Origin: an uncultured Ruminococcus sp.
GTDB taxonomy: Bacteria; Bacillota; Clostridia; Oscillospirales; Ruminococcaceae
Direction: 5' to 3'
NCBI GenBank assembly: GCA_900538575.1
Contig: UPZA01000012.1
Location: 1-64,000 of the forward strand
Length of the DNA: 64,000 nt
Numbering within the stretch: the first letter of the stretch is position 1; every line of letters begins with the position of its first letter. Shown here piece by piece: positions 24,190 to 33,022 of this stretch. The translations under genes and the position numbers were made by a program. Under the pieces are notes generated by a model. The model searched no databases and was not told the DNA's origin. It saw only the letters and a program-made list of their open reading frames with translations.

Positions 24190-25167
24190 ATGGGCTATAT
24201 CATTTTCGGAATTATAATATTTATTATTATAATTTTGATAACACGAATCAAAATTGTACCGCAGGCTCAGGTTTATATTGTTGAACGTCTCGGCACGTTT
24301 TACTCTGAATGGAGTACGGGACCTCATTTTCTCGTTCCGTTCCTTGACAGAGTTGCAAAAAAGGTTTCTATAAAGGATCAGATTGTTGACTTCAAGCCTC
24401 AGTCGGTTATAACGAAGGATAACGTTTCTATGCAGATAGATACGGTAGTATTTTTTCAGGTTACAGACGCAAAGCAGTATGCCTACGGCGTTGAACGTCC
24501 GATATCTGCAATTGAAAATCTTACCGCCACAACTCTTCGTAATATTATCGGAGATATGGAGCTTGATGAAACTCTTACCTCAAGGGACAGAATAAATAAG
24601 CAGATAACGGCTATTCTTGATGAGGCTACCGACCGCTGGGGTATTAAGGTGAGCCGTGTAGAGCTTAAAAATATACTTCCCCCAAGAGAAATACAAGATT
24701 CGATGGAAAAGCAGATGAAAGCTGAACGTGAGAGCCGTGAAAAGATTCTTCTTGCCGAGGGTGAGAAAAAATCCAAGATTCTTGTGGCCGAGGGCGATAA
24801 GGAATCGCAGATCCTGCGTGCCGAGGCAGCTAAGGAGGCGGAGATTTTAAAAGCCGAGGCTGAAAAAGAAGCGATGCTCCTTCGTGCAGAAGCAATTAAG
24901 CAGAAGAAAATACTTGAATCAGAGGGCGACGCGCTTGCTGTCAAAAATGTTCAGAACGCAAAGGCTGAGTCGCTTGAAAGACTTAATCAGGCTGCTCCGA
25001 CTGAAACGGTGCTTAAATTCAAGGCTATCGAGGCGTTTCCGAACGTTGCGAACGGAAGAGCTACAAAAATCATCATTCCAAGTGAAATTCAGAGCATTGC
25101 CGGTCTTGCCGCAGGCTTGAAAGGAATTATCAGCGACGGGAACGCTGAGAAAACGGATAATCAATAA
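24190..25167 (+). CDS. SPFH/band-7 membrane scaffold protein (stomatin/QmcA-like)
   Basis: 325 residues. One N-terminal hydrophobic helix (about 2-19) is followed by a band-7 domain (about 22-180: IVPQAQVYIVERLGTFYSEWSTGPHFLVPFLDRVAKKVSIKDQIVDF and NLTATTLRNIIGDMELDETLTSRD). A long Glu/Ala/Lys-rich coiled coil follows (about 185-260), with near-repeats of KILVAEGDKESQILRAEA. The order NfeD then stomatin is the standard bacterial pair. The protein forms ring-like membrane assemblies and is likely to organise membrane proteases or lipids (family knowledge). RBS GGGAGGAAATT. Confidence 0.93.
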   Translation: MGYIIFGIIIFIIIILITRIKIVPQAQVYIVERLGTFYSEWSTGPHFLVPFLDRVAKKVSIKDQIVDFKPQSVITKDNVSMQIDTVVFFQVTDAKQYAYGVERPISAIENLTATTLRNIIGDMELDETLTSRDRINKQITAILDEATDRWGIKVSRVELKNILPPREIQDSMEKQMKAERESREKILLAEGEKKSKILVAEGDKESQILRAEAAKEAEILKAEAEKEAMLLRAEAIKQKKILESEGDALAVKNVQNAKAESLERLNQAAPTETVLKFKAIEAFPNVANGRATKIIIPSEIQSIAGLAAGLKGIISDGNAEKTDNQ

Positions 25168-25204
25168 TTTGTGAAAGTTAAACAAAAAATAATATGATAT
25201 TTTT

Positions 25205-25233
25205 AAGGAGTGGCAAATGTCACTCCTTTTTCT
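25205..25233 (+). terminator. Intrinsic terminator
   Basis: An 8-bp stem AAGGAGTG/CACTCCTT with an eight-base loop is followed by TTTTTCT. It ends the nfeD-SPFH transcript. Confidence 0.8.
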
Positions 25234-25516
25234 GTAATATTTAATCGAAAATTGTATATTTTGCGAAAATTTTTAAGCGGTATTGCAAGGACGATATTTA
25301 TGTTGTATAATGTTATTATAGTTGAATTTTATAGTTAATTTGACCTAAATTTCAAATAAATTATGTTGAAATAAGCAATATTTTTGTTAATTTTCATACT
25401 TTTGTATGTGCATAATTGTTAAAAACGGCAAAAATTATCTGTAAAATTTAATTATATAAAAATTAAAATAAAAGATAAATTAACAAAAGAAAAAAATATG
25501 TATTGGAGCTGACAAA
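25234..25516. other. AT-rich spacer and 200-base leader
   Basis: Apart from the promoter at 25283-25311 I see no gene, tRNA or known riboswitch here. The roughly 200-base leader of the next operon is extremely AT-rich and lacks strong hairpins. Confidence 0.4.
25283..25311 (+). promoter_or_regulatory. Promoter of MBOAT operon
   Basis: TTGCAA (25283-25288) and a perfect TATAAT (25306-25311) have a 17-base spacer. The start codon at 25517 is about 200 bases downstream, so the transcript carries a long leader unless a nearer promoter exists. Confidence 0.65.
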
Positions 25517-26920
25517 ATGGTATTTTCAAGTCTTTTCTTTCTCTATTTCTTTCTGCCTCTTTGCGTTATCTGTTATGCCGCGACAAAGCGCATTTATTAC
25601 AGAAATATGGTCTTGCTTGCATTTTCACTTATTTTTTATGCCTGGGGCGAGCCGCTTTGCGTTTTTTTGCTTATAATAAGCGCTGCCGTCAACTTTCTGT
25701 TCGGATTGGTTATAGACCGTTACAAGGGGAGGACAGGCTCAAAAATAGCGGTTACTTCCGCTGTGATTTTTGACGTAGCCGTTTTGGGGATATTTAAATA
25801 CAGCGGTTTTATAGTTGAAAATATTAACGCTGTTGCGGGTCTGAATTTAAATGTTCCGGATATAAAGCTTCCTATAGGTATAAGCTTTTTTACGTTTCAG
25901 ATGATATCTTATATAATTGACTGTTACTGGGAAAAGGTTGAGGTTCAGAAAAGCTATTCAAAATTTCTGATGTATGTTTCTTTGTTTCCTCAGCTTGTTG
26001 CAGGTCCCATAGTCAGGTATAGTACGATTGAAAGCGAGATTAGTTCAAGAAAAACTACACTTGACGATTTATACAGCGGTATTTCACGAATAGCTGTAGG
26101 ACTTGGAAAAAAGGTTATAATCGCCAATAGTCTCAGCGCTGTCGTAACTTCGCTGTTTGACGGCGAACTTAAGAATATTTCAGTTGTTGGAACATGGTTG
26201 GGAGCGGCTCTATATGCTCTTCAGATATATTTTGATTTTTCCGGTTATTCTGATATTGCTATTGGTTTAGGAAGAATTTTCGGTTTTCACTTTGATGAAA
26301 ATTTCAACTATCCCTTTATATGCAAGGATGTTTCAGAGTTCTGGCAGAGATGGCATATTTCTTTAAGTACGTTTTTCCGCGATTATCTTCTATACGTTCC
26401 GATTTTCGGCAAGAGAAGAAAATACGGAGGACTGTTTCTTGTATGGTTTTGTACGGGATTATGGCACGGCGCAAGCTGGAACTTTATTATCTGGGGTATT
26501 TATTTCGGGCTGTTTATTTTTATTGAACAGATAATAGGCAAAAAGAAAATGAAAAAAATTCCGATAGTTGTAAGACATATATATAATAAAATAGTTATTA
26601 TAATAGGATTCGGTATATTTTATTTTGAAGATTTAGGCAGGCTCGGTAGCTTCTTTAAAAATCTTGTAGGTTTAAACGGAAACGGCTTTATTGACGAATT
26701 TACAAAGCTTGCTTTCACCAATAATCTCTATTTGATTATAGCGGCTTTATTATGTTCTTTCCCTATTGCAAAGCTTATAGAAAAAGCGGCGAGAAAATCT
26801 GCGGTCGCGGCATATGCAGTCAGCGTTTCAAAGATCGCGGTCAATTTATCGCTTATACTGGTTAGCAGTATAATGCTTGTGGACGCGACTAATAATCCGT
26901 TTTTATATTTCAGATTTTAA
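25517..26920 (+). CDS. MBOAT family O-acyltransferase (AlgI/DltB-like)
   Basis: 467 residues with about 10-12 membrane helices. Family blocks are IYYRNMVLLAFSLIFYAWGEP, LPIGISFFTFQMISYIIDCYW, SLFPQLVAGPIVRYS, ISEFWQRWHISLSTFFRDY-like sequence and the signature GLWHGASWNFIIWG with the catalytic His. MBOAT proteins pass an activated acyl group through the membrane to an extracellular acceptor. Relatives act in alginate acetylation (AlgI) and D-alanylation of teichoic acid (DltB). Here the donor is probably the acyl carrier protein encoded three genes on, and the acceptor an envelope glycan. RBS TTGGAGCTGACAAA. It is the first gene of a four-gene operon. Confidence 0.92.
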   Translation: MVFSSLFFLYFFLPLCVICYAATKRIYYRNMVLLAFSLIFYAWGEPLCVFLLIISAAVNFLFGLVIDRYKGRTGSKIAVTSAVIFDVAVLGIFKYSGFIVENINAVAGLNLNVPDIKLPIGISFFTFQMISYIIDCYWEKVEVQKSYSKFLMYVSLFPQLVAGPIVRYSTIESEISSRKTTLDDLYSGISRIAVGLGKKVIIANSLSAVVTSLFDGELKNISVVGTWLGAALYALQIYFDFSGYSDIAIGLGRIFGFHFDENFNYPFICKDVSEFWQRWHISLSTFFRDYLLYVPIFGKRRKYGGLFLVWFCTGLWHGASWNFIIWGIYFGLFIFIEQIIGKKKMKKIPIVVRHIYNKIVIIIGFGIFYFEDLGRLGSFFKNLVGLNGNGFIDEFTKLAFTNNLYLIIAALLCSFPIAKLIEKAARKSAVAAYAVSVSKIAVNLSLILVSSIMLVDATNNPFLYFRF

Positions 26921-26932
26921 AGGGAGGCTAAT

Positions 26933-28348
26933 ATGAATAATAGAGACGATTTTAATATAGATATAGATCTTCGCCGGAAAAAACGAAAAAGGGTAAAAAA
27001 GCGCTATACGGTCAAGCTTTTAAAGAGAATTAACGTTATAGTATGCGCGCTTACTTTTATGGTTATTGCGGTTTGTCTTATAGTTTTAAAACGTCCCGAG
27101 GTTTCTGAAATAGAAAACAGGATGCTTGCAAAGTGGCCCAATTTTTCTTTTGCAGATTATTTTTCAGGAAAATATACCTCGGAGGTCGAAAATTATTATA
27201 ACGATACGGTTCCGGGACGTGAAACATTTAAAAATTTAACCGCTTCGATTAGAGATTTATTCGGTATACAGTCTCAGGATGTAAAGATACACGGAACTCC
27301 TGTAAAACAGGACAGCCGTCCGGATAATGAAAATGCGGCAGTTACAAGACCGACCGAAACCGGGGAGAGCGCTGAATATACGTCTGCTTTGACTCAGCCG
27401 ACGCAAGCGCGGCAGACAACTGTTGCCACGACTACACAGGAACCCGATCCTCTTGATGACCCGGATATCGAGGGAGAGATAAGCAACAATATTCTGGTCT
27501 ATAAAAACCGCGGAATAATGCTGTTCGGAGGAAGCTATTCAAATGGAAAAACCTATGCTGAATATGTAAATAATTTTAAGCGGGATTTAGGGATAAATGT
27601 TTATTCAATGGTTTGTCCGACGCCTGTTTCGTATTATCTTCCTAAAAAATATGAGGATCTAACTGCGAGTGAAAAGGATAATATTGATAATATAAACGAG
27701 TACCTTGACGGAGTTATCCCGATTGACGCGTATGGCGCCCTGATGGAGCATAAAAGCGAAGATATTTATCAGAGAACCGACCATCACTGGTCTCAGCTTG
27801 GCGCTTATTATGCAGCTATGGAATTTGCGGAACAGGCCGACGTCCCGTTTGCAAAGCTCAGCAGCTACGAGCATATTGAAAAGGAAGGGTATGTAGGAAC
27901 TCTTTATGGATATACCGGCGACGCTGATTTAAAGAACAATCCTGAAACGTTCTCTTACTACAAGCCTATGAATAATTATTCCACGACATATTATGATACT
28001 GATATGTCTAATGAAAGGGAGGGGAATCTTCTTATAAATATTGATAATGTTGATCCTGTAAGCTGGTATCTTGTATTTATGGGCACTGACGAGGCTGTCG
28101 CTCATATTCATACCGATGTTGGAAACGGCAGAAAGCTCGCTATAGTCAAGGATAGCTACGGCAATGCTTTAGCGCCGTGTCTTACCGGTTCCTTTGAGGA
28201 TATATATGTAGTTGATATGAGATATTTTGAAGTGAATGCAGTTTCTCAGTTTAAGGAATGGGGGATAACTGATCTTCTCTTTGCAATGAATACCTTTAGC
28301 GCGACCGGAAGTAATTTTGAATGTATAGAACAAATCAGGACACAGTGA
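26933..28348 (+). CDS. AlgX/AlgJ-like (DHHW family) extracellular transferase
   Basis: 471 residues. An Arg/Lys-rich start precedes one membrane helix (about 34-54), so the body is outside. ENRMLAKWPNFS and VENYYNDTVPGRETFKNL are the usual start of DHHW proteins. A Thr/Pro-rich linker spans about 128-175. The catalytic domain is SGNH/AlgX-like, with RTDHHWSQLGAYYAA as the Asp-His pair and LAIVKDSYGNALAPCL as the nucleophile Ser. These proteins work with MBOAT partners to put the acyl group on a polysaccharide, as AlgX/AlgJ do with AlgI and DltD with DltB. RBS AGGGAGGCTAAT. Confidence 0.88.
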   Translation: MNNRDDFNIDIDLRRKKRKRVKKRYTVKLLKRINVIVCALTFMVIAVCLIVLKRPEVSEIENRMLAKWPNFSFADYFSGKYTSEVENYYNDTVPGRETFKNLTASIRDLFGIQSQDVKIHGTPVKQDSRPDNENAAVTRPTETGESAEYTSALTQPTQARQTTVATTTQEPDPLDDPDIEGEISNNILVYKNRGIMLFGGSYSNGKTYAEYVNNFKRDLGINVYSMVCPTPVSYYLPKKYEDLTASEKDNIDNINEYLDGVIPIDAYGALMEHKSEDIYQRTDHHWSQLGAYYAAMEFAEQADVPFAKLSSYEHIEKEGYVGTLYGYTGDADLKNNPETFSYYKPMNNYSTTYYDTDMSNEREGNLLINIDNVDPVSWYLVFMGTDEAVAHIHTDVGNGRKLAIVKDSYGNALAPCLTGSFEDIYVVDMRYFEVNAVSQFKEWGITDLLFAMNTFSATGSNFECIEQIRTQ

Positions 28349-28359
28349 GGAAAACTTAT

Positions 28360-30153
28360 ATGAAGGAGCTTCTTTATCCGTTTGACAGCGGATTTATAAA
28401 GAAAAACAGAAAGAAAATAAAAAAATCGCTTTTGTCAGCGAATTGTGAGAGAATCAAAAAGAAAATAGCCGTTTTAGGAGGATCGACAACCGACGATATT
28501 ATAGCCGTGCTTGATTTGTTTTTACTTGAAAACGGAATCGAGGCAGAGTTTTATCAGTCGGAATACAATAAATACTGGGAAGACGCCATGTTTGGAAACA
28601 GCGAGCTTAGCGCGTTTTCTCCGGATATTATTTTTATTCATACTACCTCCAGAAATATTACCGACTATACTTTTGATTTGAATTTGAATAAGGAATTTAT
28701 TGACGCTGCTCTTGAAAAGCAGTACGGACGCTTTGAAGCAATGTGGGATCGTCTGAATGAAATTTATGACTGTCCGGTTATACAGAATAATTTTGAACTG
28801 CCGCTTTTCAGAACTCTGGGAAACCGCGACGCATGGGATTATCACGGACGAGTTAATTTTATTAGCCGTCTTAATATGAGGTTTAATGAATACGCATTGA
28901 TCCATGATAATTTTTATATAAACGATATAAATTATATTTCGGCTCAATACGGGCTTAAGGAATGGTCGGATCCTAAGTATTGGTATATGTATAAATACGC
29001 TATGTGTCCTCAGGCAATACCTGAATTTGCGTTTAACCTTGCAAATATAATAAAATCTGTTTTCGGAAAAAATAAGAAAGCCTTGGCTCTGGATCTTGAT
29101 AATACTTTATGGGGCGGCGTGATCGGAGAGGATACGGCTGAAGGAATAGAATTGGGCAATGAAACTCCAATCGGGGAAGCTTTTCTTGCATTCCAGAAAT
29201 ACGTTAAGGAGCAAAGCCGGCTTGGAGTGCTTCTTACAGTATGTTCTAAGAATGATGAGGAAAATGCGCTTGACGGATTGAATCATCCTGACGGATTATT
29301 AAAGCCGTCTGATTTTATTTCAATAAAGGCGAACTGGGAACCTAAAAGTGCGAATATAGCGGCGTCGGCCGAGGAAATAGGAATACTTCCCGAAAGCTTT
29401 GTATTTGCGGATGACAATCCTGCCGAAAGAGAAATAGTAAGGTCGCAGCTTAATATCAGTGCGCCTGAAATATCTTCTCCGGAGGATTACATCAGGATTT
29501 TTGACAGAAACGGTTTTTTTGAGCCTACGTCTATTTCAAAGGACGATATCTCAAGGAATGAGATGTATAAGGCAAATGCTGAGAGAACGCGGTTTGCGGC
29601 AAGGTTTGAAAGCTATAGCGATTATCTTTTAAGTTTGAATATGACAGCGGAAATAGAACCGTTTTCATCCGTTTATCTGCCAAGAATAACTCAGCTCACA
29701 AATAAAAGTAATCAATTTAATCTTACTACGAAACGGTATACTCAAAATGAAATTGAAGAAATTTCAAGGAACAGAGGATATATACATTTATACGGCAGAT
29801 TGGAAGATAAGTTTGGCGATAACGGAGTGGTTTCCGTAATTATCGGGAAAATAGAAGGCGGGGATCTGCATATTGATTTATGGCTTATGAGCTGCCGGGT
29901 GCTTAAAAGAGATATGGAATATGCGATGCTTGACTCTCTTGTGGAGAAATGCAGGGAGAAAAATATAAAAAATATATATGGGTATTATTATAAAACAAAG
30001 AAAAATTCTATGGTCAGCGGACTTTACAAACAGTTTGGGTTTATTGAATTATATGAAAATGAAAAAGGGGACAGCAAGTGGCTGCTTGATATATCCGTAT
30101 ATAAGAACAAAAATAACGTTATTTTAGTAAAGGAAAGGGAAGAGACAAAATGA
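28360..30153 (+). CDS. FkbH-like HAD glyceryl/acyl-carrier loading enzyme
   Basis: 597 residues from the ATG at 28360 (RBS GTGAGGAAAACTT); an upstream in-frame start lies in the previous gene. An SGNH-like N-terminal domain (about 30-225) comes first. A HAD domain follows (about 235-380) with LALDLDNTLWGGVIGED (nucleophile Asp), LLTVCSKNDE and PESFVFADDNPAERE. The C-terminal GNAT-like domain (about 410-590) has LTNKSNQFNLTTKRYTQNEI and VLKRDMEYAML. Known FkbH proteins turn 1,3-bisphosphoglycerate into glyceryl-S-ACP for polyketide starter or extender units. No polyketide synthase is nearby, so the product is more likely used by the MBOAT/AlgX pair in this operon. It overlaps the ACP gene by four bases. 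Confidence 0.88.
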   Translation: MKELLYPFDSGFIKKNRKKIKKSLLSANCERIKKKIAVLGGSTTDDIIAVLDLFLLENGIEAEFYQSEYNKYWEDAMFGNSELSAFSPDIIFIHTTSRNITDYTFDLNLNKEFIDAALEKQYGRFEAMWDRLNEIYDCPVIQNNFELPLFRTLGNRDAWDYHGRVNFISRLNMRFNEYALIHDNFYINDINYISAQYGLKEWSDPKYWYMYKYAMCPQAIPEFAFNLANIIKSVFGKNKKALALDLDNTLWGGVIGEDTAEGIELGNETPIGEAFLAFQKYVKEQSRLGVLLTVCSKNDEENALDGLNHPDGLLKPSDFISIKANWEPKSANIAASAEEIGILPESFVFADDNPAEREIVRSQLNISAPEISSPEDYIRIFDRNGFFEPTSISKDDISRNEMYKANAERTRFAARFESYSDYLLSLNMTAEIEPFSSVYLPRITQLTNKSNQFNLTTKRYTQNEIEEISRNRGYIHLYGRLEDKFGDNGVVSVIIGKIEGGDLHIDLWLMSCRVLKRDMEYAMLDSLVEKCREKNIKNIYGYYYKTKKNSMVSGLYKQFGFIELYENEKGDSKWLLDISVYKNKNNVILVKEREETK

Positions 30154-30392
30154 ATAAGGAAGAGCTTTGGAAAAGACTTAACGAGGTTTTCAGGGACGTT
30201 TTCGACGATAAAAAAATAAATGTAAACGAAAATACTACATCTGAAGATATTGAAGACTGGGACAGCTTAGAGCATATTAATCTTATTGAAGCTGTGGAAC
30301 AGGAATTTTCCATGCGGTTTAAAATGAAAGAGGTATCCGGAATGAAAAATGTAGGAGAAATGGCGGCAATTATTTCAGAGAGAGGAAAATAA
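30150..30392 (+). CDS. Acyl carrier protein
   Basis: 80 residues. The four-helix carrier motif EDIEDWDSLEHINLIEAVEQEF has the Ser of DSLEH that takes the phosphopantetheine arm. It starts in the ATGA overlap with the FkbH gene, so it is probably that enzyme's dedicated carrier, as DltC is for DltA. It is not the fatty-acid ACP: the operon lacks fab genes, and its sequence around the Ser differs from the common GADSLD. Confidence 0.9.
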   Translation: MNKEELWKRLNEVFRDVFDDKKINVNENTTSEDIEDWDSLEHINLIEAVEQEFSMRFKMKEVSGMKNVGEMAAIISERGK

Positions 30393-30402
30393 TTTTTATA
30401 TT

Positions 30403-32085
30403 ATGCAAAAAAATGAAATTATAGATATTGAAATAACGGATATTACAACAGAGGGAAACGGCGTCGGCAGATATAATGGAATGGCGGTTTTTATTCCCGA
30501 AACGGCAGTGGGAGATGTAATCGAGGCAAGGATTGTAAAGGTTTTAAAAAATTATGCATATGGAATAGTAAATCGTATTATAAATCCGTCTGCTGATAGA
30601 ATAAAACCCGATTGTCCGCATTTCCCGAAATGCGGAGGCTGTTCATTCCGTCATATAAGCTATGACGCAGAGCTTAAAATAAAAGAAAAGTTTGTATATG
30701 ACGCATTTACAAGGATCGGAAAAATAGATTGTGAATTTATGCCTATACTTGGCTGTGAAAATCCTGATGGATACCGCAATAAGGCTCAGTATCCCGTATC
30801 AGAAACGGATGATGGAAAAATAATATGCGGGTTTTACGCTAAAAGAAGTCACAGAATAATCGGGGGAAGCAAATGCAGGCTTTTGCCTGACGAGTTTTGC
30901 AGTATTGCGGAATATATAGTTAATTACTGCTTTAATCATGGCGTAAGCTCATACAGTGAAAAAACGCATAAAGGTATATTAAGACATATTTATCTTAGAA
31001 AGGCTCCGGCAACCAGAGAAATAATGGTATGTTTGGTTGCAACGAAAAACTATAATTTTGACGAGCTTTGCGGTAAGCTGACCGAAAGATATAGTCTTAT
31101 AAAAACGGTGGCTTTAAATATAAATCCGGATAATACAAATGTAATACTTGGAAAGGAAACAATAATACTTAAGGGCAGCGGAAAAATAACTGATATTATG
31201 TGCGGGAACGTTATAAGTATTTCACCGGAGACTTTTTATCAGATTAATTCACCGCAGGCTGAAAAGCTTTATAGAATTGCAGAAGAATTTGCAGAACTGA
31301 ATGGAAATGAGAAACTGCTTGATTTATACTGCGGTGCAGGAACCATTGGACTTTCGATGGCAGACAAGGTCAGCAGATTGATCGGAGTTGAAATAATACC
31401 TCAGGCGGTTGATAACGCAAGGGAAAATGCAGAAAACAGCGGAGTTAAGAACGCGGAGTTCATATGCTCGGATTCAGGAAAGGCGGCTGAATATTTTGCT
31501 GAAATAGATGAGGCGCCGGACGTTATTGTGTTGGATCCGCCGCGAAAAGGCTGCGATAAGCTCACTTTGGATTCAGTTATTAAAATGAAGCCTCAAAAAA
31601 TTATAATGATTTCATGTAATCCATCAACTGCCGCAAGAGACTGCTCTTACTTTTCTGAAAACGGTTTCGATGTTAAAAAAGTCAAGGCTGTCGACCTCTT
31701 TCCCAGAACTGCGCATGTGGAGACGGTAGTACTGCTTTCCCACAAAAAACCCGACAGTCATATCAACGTAAAAGTTGAGTTTGGCGAGGGTGAGGGCAAA
31801 GTTCCTTTAAAGGAAATCTCCGAAAGGGCAGAAGCCTATAAGCAAAAAGAGCGAGTCACCTACAAAATGATAAAAGAGTACATAGAAGCAAAATACGGCT
31901 TCAAAGTACATACTGCATATATCGCAGAGGTTAAGAGAGATTTAGGTTTACCGATGTATGATGCCCCCAATGCGGTAGAAGAATTGAAAAGGCCGAGGAA
32001 ATATCCGACAGCGGAGAAAGTAGAAGCTATAAAAGATGCGTTGAAGTATTTTGGAATGATTTACGTGGGAGGGCATGATGAATAG
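30403..32085 (+). CDS. rlmD: 23S rRNA (uracil-5-)-methyltransferase RlmD/RumA family with C-terminal extension
   Basis: 560 residues. It has a TRAM domain (1-60), then a four-Cys [4Fe-4S] site (CPHFPKCGGCSFRHI). SAM site blocks are LLDLYCGAGTIGLSMA, IGVEIIPQAVDNAREN and VIVLDPPRKGCD. The catalytic Cys lies in MISCNPSTAARD. It methylates a uracil at C5 in 23S rRNA; the exact position is not decided by sequence alone. The core ends near residue 450. A further roughly 110 residues (SHINVKVEFGEGEGKVPLKE... to YFGMI) form an add-on domain that I recall at the end of such enzymes in many Clostridia. The DNA coding the add-on abuts the restriction island. No strong RBS. Confidence 0.88.
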   Translation: MQKNEIIDIEITDITTEGNGVGRYNGMAVFIPETAVGDVIEARIVKVLKNYAYGIVNRIINPSADRIKPDCPHFPKCGGCSFRHISYDAELKIKEKFVYDAFTRIGKIDCEFMPILGCENPDGYRNKAQYPVSETDDGKIICGFYAKRSHRIIGGSKCRLLPDEFCSIAEYIVNYCFNHGVSSYSEKTHKGILRHIYLRKAPATREIMVCLVATKNYNFDELCGKLTERYSLIKTVALNINPDNTNVILGKETIILKGSGKITDIMCGNVISISPETFYQINSPQAEKLYRIAEEFAELNGNEKLLDLYCGAGTIGLSMADKVSRLIGVEIIPQAVDNARENAENSGVKNAEFICSDSGKAAEYFAEIDEAPDVIVLDPPRKGCDKLTLDSVIKMKPQKIIMISCNPSTAARDCSYFSENGFDVKKVKAVDLFPRTAHVETVVLLSHKKPDSHINVKVEFGEGEGKVPLKEISERAEAYKQKERVTYKMIKEYIEAKYGFKVHTAYIAEVKRDLGLPMYDAPNAVEELKRPRKYPTAEKVEAIKDALKYFGMIYVGGHDE

Positions 32086-33022
32086 AAGAATATATCAGAA
32101 TTATAATACTAACGCTGATATAGTATTTCATAATGGAGATACTATGAAATTTATAAAAAGTTTGCCGTCTGGATTAATAAAGTTAATTATCACATCACCG
32201 CCATATAATATCGGTAAAGAATATGAAACAAGAGATTCTATAGATAATTATTTAGATAAACAAGAAAAAATGATAGATGAACTTACAAGAATTCTAAGTC
32301 AAGATGGAAGTATTTGTTGGCAGGTCGGAAATTATGTAGATAATGGAGAAGTATATCCATTGGATATATTCTATTATAAGATATTTAAGGATAGAGGATA
32401 TAAACTCAGAAATAGAATTATTTGGAGATTTGGGCATGGTTTACATGCTTCAAATAGATTTTCTGGTAGATATGAAACATTATTGTGGTTTACAAAGTCA
32501 GATAATTATATATTTAATCTGGACGATGTTAGAATTCCTTCAAAATATCCTGGAAAAAGATATTATAAAGGGCCGAAAAAGGGGCAGCTGTCTTGTAATC
32601 CAAAAGGAAAAAATCCAGAAGATGTTTGGGAATTTATGCAGGCAGAATGGGATATATCTATTTGGGACATTCCAAATGTTAAATCAAATCATCCTGAGAA
32701 AACCATTCATCCATGCCAGTTTCCGATAGAATTAGTTGAGAGATGTGTGTTGGCTTTTACGAATGAAGATGATATTGTTTATGATCCATATGCAGGTGTT
32801 GGTTCTTCAATCATAGGAGCAATTAAAAATAATAGAAGAGGTTTTGGCTCAGAGAAAGAAAGACAATATGTTGATATCGGGAAAGATCGTATTAGGTCAT
32901 TGCTTCATGGCGAATTAAAAACTCGAACAATAGGTACTGAGATTTATGTGCCAGATAAAAATAATAAATTGGCACAAATACCATCAGAGTGGGAAAGGTG
33001 TAAAAAAAATGAAGATAGTTGA
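32075..33022 (+). CDS. DNA (cytosine-N4/adenine-N6) methyltransferase of a type II system
   Basis: 315 residues. The catalytic motif IV ITSPPYNIGKEYE lies near residue 45 and the SAM motif DPYAGVGSSIIGAIKNNRRGFGSEKERQY near 247. This order defines the beta class, and TSPPY favours N4-cytosine methylation. A target-recognition region sits between them. It starts in an 11-base overlap with the rRNA methylase gene. The nuclease gene follows with a 14-base overlap, so host protection is made first. Codon use is more AT-rich than the neighbours (many AGA, ATA), a sign of transfer. It would protect the BglII-like nuclease sites. Confidence 0.92.
   Translation: MMNRRIYQNYNTNADIVFHNGDTMKFIKSLPSGLIKLIITSPPYNIGKEYETRDSIDNYLDKQEKMIDELTRILSQDGSICWQVGNYVDNGEVYPLDIFYYKIFKDRGYKLRNRIIWRFGHGLHASNRFSGRYETLLWFTKSDNYIFNLDDVRIPSKYPGKRYYKGPKKGQLSCNPKGKNPEDVWEFMQAEWDISIWDIPNVKSNHPEKTIHPCQFPIELVERCVLAFTNEDDIVYDPYAGVGSSIIGAIKNNRRGFGSEKERQYVDIGKDRIRSLLHGELKTRTIGTEIYVPDKNNKLAQIPSEWERCKKNEDS

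Noticed and set aside
24483..24944. Ser/Ala-rich frame opposite the SPFH gene
   Set aside because: It is the antisense reading of the Glu/Ala/Lys coiled-coil repeat. No RBS or family match.
28360..30392. Start of a polyketide gene cluster
   Set aside because: FkbH and ACP occur in polyketide loci, but no ketosynthase or acyltransferase modules are present and the partners are MBOAT and AlgX-like proteins.
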